7,365 nt of DNA, taken from positions 1 through 7,365 of the forward strand of contig DASTCC010000133.1 of assembly GCA_035711465.1 (NCBI GenBank). The letters run 5' to 3'. The notes below the pieces were generated by a model, which saw only the letters and a program-made list of their open reading frames with translations, did not search any database and was not told the DNA's origin. A program made the position numbers and the translations under genes. This DNA comes from DASTCC01 sp035711465. GTDB lineage: Bacteria; Acidobacteriota; Vicinamibacteria; Vicinamibacterales; SCN-69-37. Within the stretch, counting starts at the first letter, position 1, and the number at the start of each line of letters is the position of its first letter. Below are positions 1-5,942 of the stretch, piece after piece.

Positions 1-713
1 TCGCCGAAGCGGAGCCGCTCCGAGTGCACGGCGGGAATCGTGCTGCCGCCGGGCAGGACGAACCCGAGCGCTTCGGCGAGGCACGCCATCGTGCTGGCCG
101 TGCCCATCACCATACAGGTGCCGTGCGTCGGCATCAGCCGAGTCTGCGCGCGATCGAGCGACGCCCGATCGATCTCGCCGGCCCGATGCGCGGCCCAGAG
201 CCGGCGGCAGTCGGTGCAGGCGCCGAGCCGCTCGCCGTCGCTCCACCCGGCGAGCATCGGCCCGACCGGTGCGACGAGCGCCGGCACATCCGCGCTCACC
301 GCGCCCATGATCTGCGCCGGCAGCGTCTTGTCGCAGCCGCCGACGAGCACGACGGCGTCGATCGGCAGCGCGCGCAGCATCTCCTCGGTGTCCATCGCGA
401 GCAGGTTGCGCAGGATCAGACTGCTCGGATACGCGAACGACTCGTGGATCGAGATCGTCGGAAACGTGAACGGCAGCCCGCCGGCCTGCGTGACGCCCCG
501 CGCGACGGTGTCGACGAGCGCCGGCGCCGACGCATGGCACGGGTTGAAGTCGCTCGCCGTCGAGGCGATGCCGACGACGGGACGATCGAGATCGCGGCCG
601 GTGAGCCCGGTCGAGGCGAGAAAGGCGTCGCGCAGGAATCGCGCAAATCGCTCGTCGCCGTAGCGCGTCAGTCGTGCGGCCAGCCCGCGTCGATCGTCCG
701 ATGTTCCGCTCAC
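1..713 (-). CDS. IlvD/Edd-family dehydratase, probably sugar-acid (aldonate) dehydratase, C-terminus cut by window edge
   Basis: The visible 237 codons form the N-terminal part of a [Fe-S] dehydratase of the IlvD/Edd family, which removes water from dihydroxy acids or aldonates to give 2-keto acids in the cytoplasm. Counting from the GTG at 713, I see NPCH with Cys59, IHESF with Glu91, GGCDKT with Cys127-Asp128-Lys129, GACTDCRR near 164-171, and GTCMVMGTASTM with Cys200. From memory, these positions match the three cluster cysteines, the metal-binding acid and the carbamylated lysine of Rhizobium L-arabinonate dehydratase, so I favour sugar-acid dehydratase over branched-chain amino acid IlvD. 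GTG713 has a weak GAGG four bases upstream. An in-frame ATG at 749 would add 12 unconserved residues, has no ribosome site and overlaps a possible opposing -10 box. The gene diverges from a Gfo/Idh oxidoreductase, which fits sugar catabolism. The substrate cannot be fixed from sequence. Confidence 0.9.
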   Translation of the reverse strand, partial: MSGTSDDRRGLAARLTRYGDERFARFLRDAFLASTGLTGRDLDRPVVGIASTASDFNPCHASAPALVDTVARGVTQAGGLPFTFPTISIHESFAYPSSLILRNLLAMDTEEMLRALPIDAVVLVGGCDKTLPAQIMGAVSADVPALVAPVGPMLAGWSDGERLGACTDCRRLWAAHRAGEIDRASLDRAQTRLMPTHGTCMVMGTASTMACLAEALGFVLPGGSTIPAVHSERLRFG

Positions 714-725
714 GTCGCCTCGCGC

Positions 726-754
726 GTCAGCATAGCTGAACCGTCGCATACAAT
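726..754 (+). promoter_or_regulatory. Candidate promoter for the oxidoreductase-methyltransferase pair
   Basis: The short divergent region holds TACAAT at 749-754, one mismatch from the bacterial -10 consensus and one of the few AT-rich hexamers here. The segment 17 bases upstream (726-731, GTCAGC) matches the -35 consensus poorly. Transcription would begin near 761, leaving about 65 bases before the ATG at 826. On the other strand TATGCT (734-729) could be a -10 for the dehydratase, giving a very short leader before GTG713. Both assignments rest on motif resemblance only. Confidence 0.3.
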
Positions 755-825
755 GCCGGCGTGCGGTGGTCGACGAGGAGAGCTTCGGTCGTGACTCCGA
801 GTATGGCGATCGCCGCGCCGCTGCG

Positions 826-1833
826 ATGAGTCCGGCGGCGATCCTGCGCGTCGGGCTGGCCGGGGCAGGATGGGTAACGCCTCATCATCTGCGTGCGTGG
901 GCCCGGCTCGCCCCGCGCGCGACCGTCGTGGCGATCGCCGATCCCGACGTCGCCGCGGCGCGAGCGCGTGCCGGCGAGTTCGGCATTCCCGTCGCCTACG
1001 ACTCGGTCGAGGCGATGCTCGACGCCGAGACGCTCGACGCCGTCGACGTCGCCACACCTCGCGAAGCACACGCGCCAGTATGTCGAATGGCCGCGGCGCG
1101 CGGGCTCGCGATTCTGTGTCAGAAGCCGCTCGCGCCCGCGTTCGCCGAAGCACGTCAGCTCGTCGGCGACGTCGGCGGGCGATCCCGGTTGATGGTCCAC
1201 GAAAACTGGCGATTCCGTCCGCATTACAGGCAGATTCGCAGTTGGCTCGACGACGAGCGGCTCGGCGACGTGCGGACCGTCACGATGTCCGTCCTGACGT
1301 CCGGATTTCTGCCGGACGCGAATGGCGTGCTCCCGGCGCTCGGACGCCAACCGATGCTGGCGACGCTCGATCGGCTGTTGCTGATGGAAGTGCTGATCCA
1401 TCACGTCGACACGCTTCGCTTCCTGGTCGGGCCGATGACGCTGACTGGCGCGCAGCTCGGCCGCTCCAGCGCGGCGGTCCGCGGCGAAGATCGCGCGACG
1501 CTGTTCATGACGACGGCGGCCGGCGCCGCGGTGTCGCTCGTCGGCGACTTCATGGCATACGGCCACCCGCCCGAGGCGTTCGACAGGCTCGCGATCTACG
1601 GCACCCGCGGCGCAATCACGCTCGAACGCGATCGCCTGCGGATTGACGGCGAGCGTTCGCAGGAGGTGCAGCTGGATCTGCCGGCGAACTACGCCGCGTC
1701 GTACGCGGCCGCGATCGCGCATTTCGTCGATCGTCTCGAGGACGGACGGCCCTTCGAGACCGGACCGGACGACAATCTCGAGACGCTGCGGATCGTCGAG
1801 GCCGCGTACGCCGCGGGCGGATTCGGCGGCTGA
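826..1833 (+). CDS. Gfo/Idh/MocA-family NAD(P)-dependent oxidoreductase
   Basis: This 335-residue protein has the family's usual size and order: an N-terminal Rossmann domain (about 1-120) and a C-terminal alpha/beta domain used for substrate binding and oligomerisation. The nucleotide-binding loop is GLAGAGWVTPHH (10-21), followed by IADPD at 37-41 at the end of the second strand. The catalytic lysine lies in CQKPL (98-102), where Gln replaces the more common Glu of the EKP motif. ENWRFRPHYR (126-135) and IHHVDTLRFLVG (191-202) are typical substrate-side motifs. The ATG at 826 starts just before the first strand; a GTG at 766 would add 20 residues of poor quality. Members oxidise or reduce sugars, inositols and related polyols. 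The divergent sugar-acid dehydratase suggests a shared catabolic route, but the substrate is unknown. The stop is one base before the methyltransferase start. Confidence 0.9.
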   Translation: MSPAAILRVGLAGAGWVTPHHLRAWARLAPRATVVAIADPDVAAARARAGEFGIPVAYDSVEAMLDAETLDAVDVATPREAHAPVCRMAAARGLAILCQKPLAPAFAEARQLVGDVGGRSRLMVHENWRFRPHYRQIRSWLDDERLGDVRTVTMSVLTSGFLPDANGVLPALGRQPMLATLDRLLLMEVLIHHVDTLRFLVGPMTLTGAQLGRSSAAVRGEDRATLFMTTAAGAAVSLVGDFMAYGHPPEAFDRLAIYGTRGAITLERDRLRIDGERSQEVQLDLPANYAASYAAAIAHFVDRLEDGRPFETGPDDNLETLRIVEAAYAAGGFGG

Positions 1834-1834
1834 C

Positions 1835-2590
1835 GTGCGGTCCGGCGATCGGTCGGCGGTCGTGCTCGAAGGCCGTCTCGTCATCACGCGAGCGCTGTCG
1901 CTGCCCGAGTGGCGTGTCCGCCGGCTGGCGGTGACCGAGACCGCGCTCGGCGCGCTGAGGCCCGTCCTCGATCGCATGCCCGCCGATCGCCAGCCCGTCG
2001 TCGACGTCGTCAGCACCGCCGAGCTCGAGGCCGAAGGCGGATTTCACTTCCATCAGGGCTGCCTGGGCTACGCGGATCGGCCAGCGCCACGCTCGTGGGA
2101 GGCGATTGCCGCGACGCCGGGCGCCGGCGCGATCGTCGTCCTCGACGACGTGCGCGATCCCGACAACGTCGGAAACATTTTTCGATCGGCGCTGGCGCTC
2201 GGCGCGCGCGGCATCCTGCTCGGACCCGGCTGCGCCGATCCGCTGTATCGCAAGGCGATTCGCACGTCGATGGCCGCGACGCTGGCGCTGCCGTTTGCCG
2301 AGGCCGCGCCGTGGCCGGAGTTGCTGGACGCGCTGCGGGCGCACGGCTTCACGATCGTCGCGACGACGCCGGACGAATCCGCCGAGTCCATTGCCGAGGT
2401 CGCGATTCGGTTGCGTGGCCAGCAGATCGCAGTGCTGGCCGGTTCCGAGGGCTTCGGTCTGACCGAGGCCGCGCGGGCGCGAGCCGACGTCCAGGCGCGT
2501 GTACCGATCGCGGCTGGCGTCGACTCCCTCAACGTCGCGACGGCGATCGCGATTGTGCTCTACGAGGTCAGGGACCGTGTCAGCGGTTGA
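1835..2590 (+). CDS. SpoU/TrmH-family RNA 2'-O-ribose methyltransferase
   Basis: This 251-residue SPOUT-class enzyme would transfer a methyl group from S-adenosylmethionine to a ribose 2'-OH in tRNA or rRNA. An N-terminal substrate-binding region (about 1-90) carries FHQGCLGYADRP (72-83). The trefoil-knot catalytic domain follows, with motif 1 DPDNVGNIFRSA (108-119, catalytic Arg117), the RTSMAATLALPF segment (143-154), motif 2 GSEGFGL (203-209) and motif 3 VPIAAGVDSLNVATA (223-237, Ser231/Asn233). The GTG at 1835 lies one base after the oxidoreductase stop, so translation is probably coupled. Further upstream starts would lie inside the oxidoreductase gene. The target nucleoside cannot be told from sequence, so no symbol is given. 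Its place behind a sugar-metabolism gene looks incidental. It converges with the minus-strand gene remnant and overlaps that gene's tail by 11 bases. Confidence 0.93.
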   Translation: MRSGDRSAVVLEGRLVITRALSLPEWRVRRLAVTETALGALRPVLDRMPADRQPVVDVVSTAELEAEGGFHFHQGCLGYADRPAPRSWEAIAATPGAGAIVVLDDVRDPDNVGNIFRSALALGARGILLGPGCADPLYRKAIRTSMAATLALPFAEAAPWPELLDALRAHGFTIVATTPDESAESIAEVAIRLRGQQIAVLAGSEGFGLTEAARARADVQARVPIAAGVDSLNVATAIAIVLYEVRDRVSG

Positions 2591-2917
2591 TCAGCTTCAG
2601 GTTGATCGCCCTGGTCTCGCCATGAAGCAGCGTGATCGTCGTGGCCCTGGATCGCAGCGACATCAGCAGCGACTCAAAGCTTATTACCGTCCGGCCTGCA
2701 GTGCCTCGAATGCGTATCTTCCGTCGTCGTCCGTGTACACGGTCAACCGGTGGCCGAGGTCGAGCGCAAAGAGCGACATCTCGGCATTCGCGATCGGCAT
2801 GCCGGTGTCGGCCGCGGTCACGCGTCCAGCGATCCTGCCGGTGGCAGGCGCCGGCGTCTGCGCGAACGCCGCGCCTGCCATCAGCGCGAGGAAGATTGCG
2901 AAGGGGCCCGTCCCAAT
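2580..2917 (-). pseudogene. Frameshifted small exported carboxypeptidase-regulatory-like domain protein
   Basis: Reading leftward from 2917, the frame gives a hydrophobic stretch (FAIFLALMAGAAFAQ) that resembles a signal peptide with an AFAQ cleavage site. A carboxypeptidase-regulatory-like beta-sandwich follows: GRIAGRVTAADTGMPIANAE, then TDDDGRYAFEALQAGR. Two stops (TAATAA, about 2681-2686) fall exactly where the family normally continues GRY. The -1 frame then continues to 2580 and ends TLLHGETRAINLKLINR, which looks like the domain's last strands. One missing base at the TAA would rejoin the halves. There is no good start: the ATG at 2881 cuts the signal peptide in half, and the first codon after the preceding stop is ATT at 2917. 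I read it as a broken gene, or a sequencing indel, at the end of the exported-protein operon. Such domains are usually extracellular add-ons with structural roles. An intact 65-residue product from ATG2881 is a weaker alternative. Confidence 0.6.
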
Positions 2918-2920
2918 ACT

Positions 2921-5035
2921 TTAGAACGACCAGGTCCCTCCGAAAAGAATGTGCAGGCTCGTCGTCCAGCCCGAGCCGAACATGCCGTTCATTGTCAGGC
3001 CGCGGATGTCGACGCGGAATCCGACCGTCGGCGTCACCGAGAAGTCGACGCCGCCGCCGAAGGTGAGCAGGAACGCGGTGTCGGACGTGTTCAGTCCGTT
3101 GAAGTGCGCCAGGCCCAGTCCGCCGAGCACGAACGGCTGCACGACGGAACCGGCAGGAATCGGATGGAAGACGGCATGTCCCTGGAGCCGGGCGAGCAGA
3201 CCGTCCTCGGTCGCGGTCTCGGTGCCGACGATGCCGGTCTCGAACTCGCCGCTCCATTGCGGCAGGAATCGGAGCCGCCGGTAGCGGAAGCTGAGCTCCG
3301 GTCCCGAGTCGAGCGGCAAGGCGCTGTCCGTCATCACGCCGCCGAACGACAACGCCACCGTATGCAGCGGCGTCAGGGGCGTCGTCGTCGGTGGCGCGCA
3401 CGACGGCAGCGCGTACGACATGATTCGCGTCCGCCAGCCCGCCGCCGAGCTCGCCGTGTAGTACTCGTTGGTGTACCAGAACGTGCAGTCGTCGGTGGGA
3501 TCGATGTCGAGCGAGCTGTAGTTGCCCCAGCGCAGCGATCCCGTCTGGGATCCGAGGCCGGCGGTGAGCGTCACTTCCGGCGGAGGCAGCTGCCCTGCTG
3601 GATCGGTCGGCGTGCGCGTGGCCAGGCGGATGCTGGGGAACAGCGTCGTGCTCGAGGCGCTGTAGCCCAGGCCAATCTCGCCGTTCTTGTTCATCGCGAT
3701 GCTGCCCATCCATCGGTGCGGATCGTCGGCCGGCCCCGGCGCGCCTTCGTCGGGCGCGAACGTGCCTTCCTGGAACAGCGTCCAGTTGCCGGCGCCGACG
3801 CGACGCAGCTCGTACCAGCGAATCGCGGCGCGATCGGTGTTGTTGAGATCGATGGTGTGATTGGTGACCAGCGTCTCGTGCGTGCCGAAATTGCGGTACT
3901 GCAGCCGCCACATCAGCCACACCGCGAGTCCCTCGAGACGCTGGGCCGTGCCCGGCTGCGGCACGCACGTGCCGAAGAACGGGTTGTTGCAGAGCACCGC
4001 GTCGTACGGCGTCACCGGAATCGACGGCAGCGGCGTGAACGTCGATGCCGCCGGCGTCGCCCAGTTGACGCGGAAGGCGAACAGTTCCAGTCGATCGGCG
4101 CCGCCGAACTGATCGCCGTCCACGTGACGCACGAAGATGTTGGGCGCGCCGGTCGGCGGCGACGGGCCGTCGAGGTCGCTCGGCTGCAGGAAGAGCGACG
4201 GCGCGGCGACGAAGAACTGGACCTGTCCGGCGGGCAGCCCGCTCAGCATCTTGACGCGATCGAAGACGTAGACGTCGAGGCCGCCGCCCGGGAATCCCCG
4301 CTGCGTGCCCATGTAGTAGCCGTCCGGCCACACCGTGATCTTCGGGTAGTCCGGCGTGCCCGGCGTCGGAAAGTCGTAGAGGAACCAGCCGCCCGCCACC
4401 GGATCGGACGTGCGTGAGATCGCGATGCACTGCCGGCCGACGTTGATCGCAAACTGCGACAGCATCCAGCGATCGGCGAGCGCGTCGTAGCGGACGATGG
4501 GATCGCCGTTGTTGTTGGCTTCGCAGGCGCCGCCGAAGCCGGCCCAGAGCGCGTTGATCGGCGACGGCCCGGCGAGCAGCGTGCCGGCCCGGTCGTAGAT
4601 CGCGAACGAGATGTTGACCATCTGCACGTAGTGCTTCGGACCGATGTCGCCGACGGTGTCGGGCGGCGTCCACCCGGTCGCGGGGATGCCGTCGAACGCG
4701 AGCGGGCTGCCGGAGGGCGGCAACGGCGCGCCCGCCGGCGGCGCGACGATCGAGTTGCCGTCGGGCCGCGCGCCGCGTCCCGTGCCGCCACCGGTCTGCT
4801 TGAGGTCCTGCACCTCACGGACCGGATCGCCCTCGCGCCAGATCGAGGTCTTCGCAACCCGGCGCAGATCGCCGGTGAAGACGCGCGGCGCGACCGGATC
4901 GTAGACCGTCGGGCCGTCGATCTTGGGTTGGGTCGCCGCCTGCGCCGCCGCGGTCGTCTGCGCCTGCGCGGTTGCGGTCGAGATGACGAAAACGACTCCG
5001 AGCGCTGCTGGCCACCGAACATGCAAGCGTTCCAT
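2921..5035 (-). CDS. Large secreted beta-rich protein with C-terminal outer-membrane-barrel-like domain, function unknown
   Basis: This 704-residue protein has a Sec signal peptide (1-25, ending AQA) and a proline-rich linker around 98-112. A long beta-rich ectodomain (about 115-545) has conserved-looking blocks: PPDTVGDIGPKHYVQMVN (124-141), CIAISRTSDPVAGGWFLYDF (203-222), DPHRWMGSIAMNKNGEIGLG (438-457) and RWGNYSSLDIDPTDDCTFWY (502-521). Residues 558-704 alternate in the manner of a small eight-strand outer-membrane barrel, with glycine and aromatic girdles and a terminal phenylalanine (GGTWSF), the usual signal for barrel assembly. Six cysteines (171, 203, 349, 357, 517, 546) lie in the exported part. 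I infer surface display anchored by the protein's own barrel. ATG5035 is set by a strong AAGGAGG. Residues 56-81 and 150-274 resemble the 214-residue protein encoded just upstream. I do not recognise the ectodomain and assign no activity. Confidence 0.88.
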   Translation of the reverse strand: MERLHVRWPAALGVVFVISTATAQAQTTAAAQAATQPKIDGPTVYDPVAPRVFTGDLRRVAKTSIWREGDPVREVQDLKQTGGGTGRGARPDGNSIVAPPAGAPLPPSGSPLAFDGIPATGWTPPDTVGDIGPKHYVQMVNISFAIYDRAGTLLAGPSPINALWAGFGGACEANNNGDPIVRYDALADRWMLSQFAINVGRQCIAISRTSDPVAGGWFLYDFPTPGTPDYPKITVWPDGYYMGTQRGFPGGGLDVYVFDRVKMLSGLPAGQVQFFVAAPSLFLQPSDLDGPSPPTGAPNIFVRHVDGDQFGGADRLELFAFRVNWATPAASTFTPLPSIPVTPYDAVLCNNPFFGTCVPQPGTAQRLEGLAVWLMWRLQYRNFGTHETLVTNHTIDLNNTDRAAIRWYELRRVGAGNWTLFQEGTFAPDEGAPGPADDPHRWMGSIAMNKNGEIGLGYSASSTTLFPSIRLATRTPTDPAGQLPPPEVTLTAGLGSQTGSLRWGNYSSLDIDPTDDCTFWYTNEYYTASSAAGWRTRIMSYALPSCAPPTTTPLTPLHTVALSFGGVMTDSALPLDSGPELSFRYRRLRFLPQWSGEFETGIVGTETATEDGLLARLQGHAVFHPIPAGSVVQPFVLGGLGLAHFNGLNTSDTAFLLTFGGGVDFSVTPTVGFRVDIRGLTMNGMFGSGWTTSLHILFGGTWSF

Positions 5036-5040
5036 CGGCT

Positions 5041-5047
5041 CCTCCTT
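5041..5047 (-). promoter_or_regulatory. Strong ribosome binding site of the 704-residue protein
   Basis: AAGGAGG lies five bases before the ATG at 5035. It is the best Shine-Dalgarno sequence in the window and fixes the start. It sits in the 35-base gap after the 214-residue gene, so the larger protein is probably translated independently and strongly from a shared transcript. Confidence 0.85.
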
Positions 5048-5070
5048 CCGACGAACCCTTGCGACGCGCG

Positions 5071-5715
5071 CTATCGAGGCGAGATCGTGAACCCTGCTGG
5101 TTTGCCTGCGAGCATTGCGGCGCGGTCGAAAGAGATCCGCACGGCCTTCCCACCGGCTTCGCCCGACAACTGATAGGCGTCGTTGCCGACGTCGAGCGCA
5201 GCGTCACTTCGAGACACGGGCAACATGAAGTCGTAGAGCGCCCAGCCGCCGCTGACCGGATCGGCGGTGCGCGAGATGGCGATGCACACCGGCACGCGGT
5301 TCTCCGGACCGGTCGGCTGGAATCGCTGCGACACCAGCCAGCGCCCCGCGGTGCGATCGACCTGGATCGACGGCGGCCACTCGACCTCGACGCCACAGGG
5401 ATCGGCGCCGGACGGCCACAGCGAGGCGAACGGGAACGGACCGGCCACGAGCGCGTCGCCGGCCGCCTGGTGAACGGTCAACGCGCCGTTGACGACGCGC
5501 ATGGTGTGACGCTCGAGCGTCAGCATCGTCCGCGGCGCATCCGTGCGCTTGAGATCGCCGACCTCGCGCACCGGATCGCCCGGCTTCCACACCGGTGATT
5601 TCGGCAGCGTCCTGAGATCGACGTCCTGAACGCGCGGCGTCACCACCTGCGGCGTCATCGCGGCGCCGCACATCCCGACGAGCAACGAGACGACGACGCA
5701 GTTGATGGCATGCAT
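5071..5715 (-). CDS. Short secreted paralogue of the 704-residue protein's N-terminal domain, function unknown
   Basis: This 214-residue protein starts with a hydrophobic export signal (about 1-20). Cys16 is preceded by VGM, a poor lipobox, so a lipoprotein is possible but not favoured. It matches the 704-residue protein in three blocks: DLRTLPKSPVWKPGDPVREV (33-52) against its residues 56-75; LVAGPFPFASLW and the following GRWLVSQ (89-130) against 153-193; and CIAISRTADPVSGGWALYDF (144-163) against 203-222, continuing to SFDRAAMLAGKPAG. It then ends, lacking the rest of the ectodomain and the barrel. ATG5715 has AAGGGAG seven bases upstream; an ATG at 5835 would place 40 uncharged-to-basic, low-quality residues before the signal peptide. 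It is first in the minus-strand operon, 35 bases ahead of its larger relative. It could be a soluble partner or a surviving fragment of a duplicated gene; the clean signal and ribosome site favour a functional gene. Confidence 0.82.
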   Translation of the reverse strand: MHAINCVVVSLLVGMCGAAMTPQVVTPRVQDVDLRTLPKSPVWKPGDPVREVGDLKRTDAPRTMLTLERHTMRVVNGALTVHQAAGDALVAGPFPFASLWPSGADPCGVEVEWPPSIQVDRTAGRWLVSQRFQPTGPENRVPVCIAISRTADPVSGGWALYDFMLPVSRSDAALDVGNDAYQLSGEAGGKAVRISFDRAAMLAGKPAGFTISPR

Positions 5716-5722
5716 CGAAACG

Positions 5723-5729
5723 CTCCCTT
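5723..5729 (-). promoter_or_regulatory. Ribosome binding site selecting ATG5715
   Basis: AAGGGAG lies seven bases before the ATG at 5715. It supports this internal start over the ATG at 5835, and the signal peptide begins exactly there. Confidence 0.7.
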
Positions 5730-5859
5730 GAAGTTGGAGGCTGCTGGCCTCGGTCTCTCGATCATGACCGGACCTGGCTGGCGATGGAACGACGCCGGCG
5801 CGGCTCCCACTCGCAGGGAAGGGCACACGCGGCACCCTCAGGGAGCGGGGAGGGGCCGA

Positions 5860-5878
5860 CTACGACAAGCCGTCGTAG
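5860..5878. repeat. Perfect 7-bp inverted repeat with 5-base loop in the gap before the exported-protein operon
   Basis: CTACGAC and GTCGTAG flank AAGCC in the 227-base gap between the propeller gene's stop (5943) and the 214-residue gene. The hairpin lies 65 bases past that stop. Neither side has a T-run, so it is not a classic intrinsic terminator. It could be a Rho-aided end, an operator, or a structured leader element of the downstream operon. Confidence 0.5.
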
Positions 5879-5906
5879 ATGGTGCCACCGCGGACCGGCC
5901 CCGACA

Positions 5907-5917
5907 AGTTCGGAACT
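5907..5917. promoter_or_regulatory. 11-bp palindrome, possible operator
   Basis: AGTTC-G-GAACT is a perfect palindrome around one central base in the non-coding gap, upstream of the 214-residue gene. Its size suits a half-turn dimeric regulator site, but no regulator is encoded here, and an 11-bp palindrome can arise by chance. I see no convincing -35/-10 pair elsewhere in 5716-5942; that gap otherwise holds nothing I recognise. Confidence 0.25.
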
Positions 5918-5942
5918 GGTTACTTTTCGGGCCGCCGGAGCG

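Noticed and set aside
24..794. Plus-strand open frames across the dehydratase region
   Set aside because: They are shadows; the minus strand carries conserved IlvD/Edd motifs with all metal-binding residues.
727..2016. Minus-strand open frame of 429 codons antisense to the oxidoreductase
   Set aside because: It is low-complexity Arg/Asp/Ala-rich sequence without domains, while the plus strand has clear family motifs.
2585..2607. 8-bp direct repeat GGTTGATC at 2585 and 2600, considered as an attachment or target site
   Set aside because: On the minus strand it encodes the repeated residues of the INLKLIN tail, and no mobile gene is nearby.
2681..2692. Programmed -1 frameshift site in the regulatory-domain gene
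   Set aside because: The sequence before the stop has no slippery heptamer and no evident downstream structure; a simple indel explains it better.
2750..4417. Plus-strand open frame of 555 codons antisense to the barrel protein
   Set aside because: It has extreme Arg/Glu/Ala composition, no motifs and no ribosome site. The opposite strand encodes a protein with a signal peptide, a strong ribosome site and a paralogue.
2580..4673. Open frame of 697 codons on the minus strand, in a different frame from the 704-residue protein
   Set aside because: It is Arg/Ala-rich with no coherent domains, an artefact of few stops in GC-rich DNA. Only its last 30 or so residues are meaningful, as the tail of the broken regulatory-domain gene.
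5716..5835. N-terminal extension of the 214-residue protein from the ATG at 5835
   Set aside because: The added 40 residues have no hydrophobic or conserved content, and they would bury a signal peptide that has its own ribosome site at 5723-5729.
5860..5878. Intrinsic terminator
   Set aside because: The stem is perfect, but no T-run follows on either strand and it lies 65 bases past the stop, so it is listed only as an inverted repeat.
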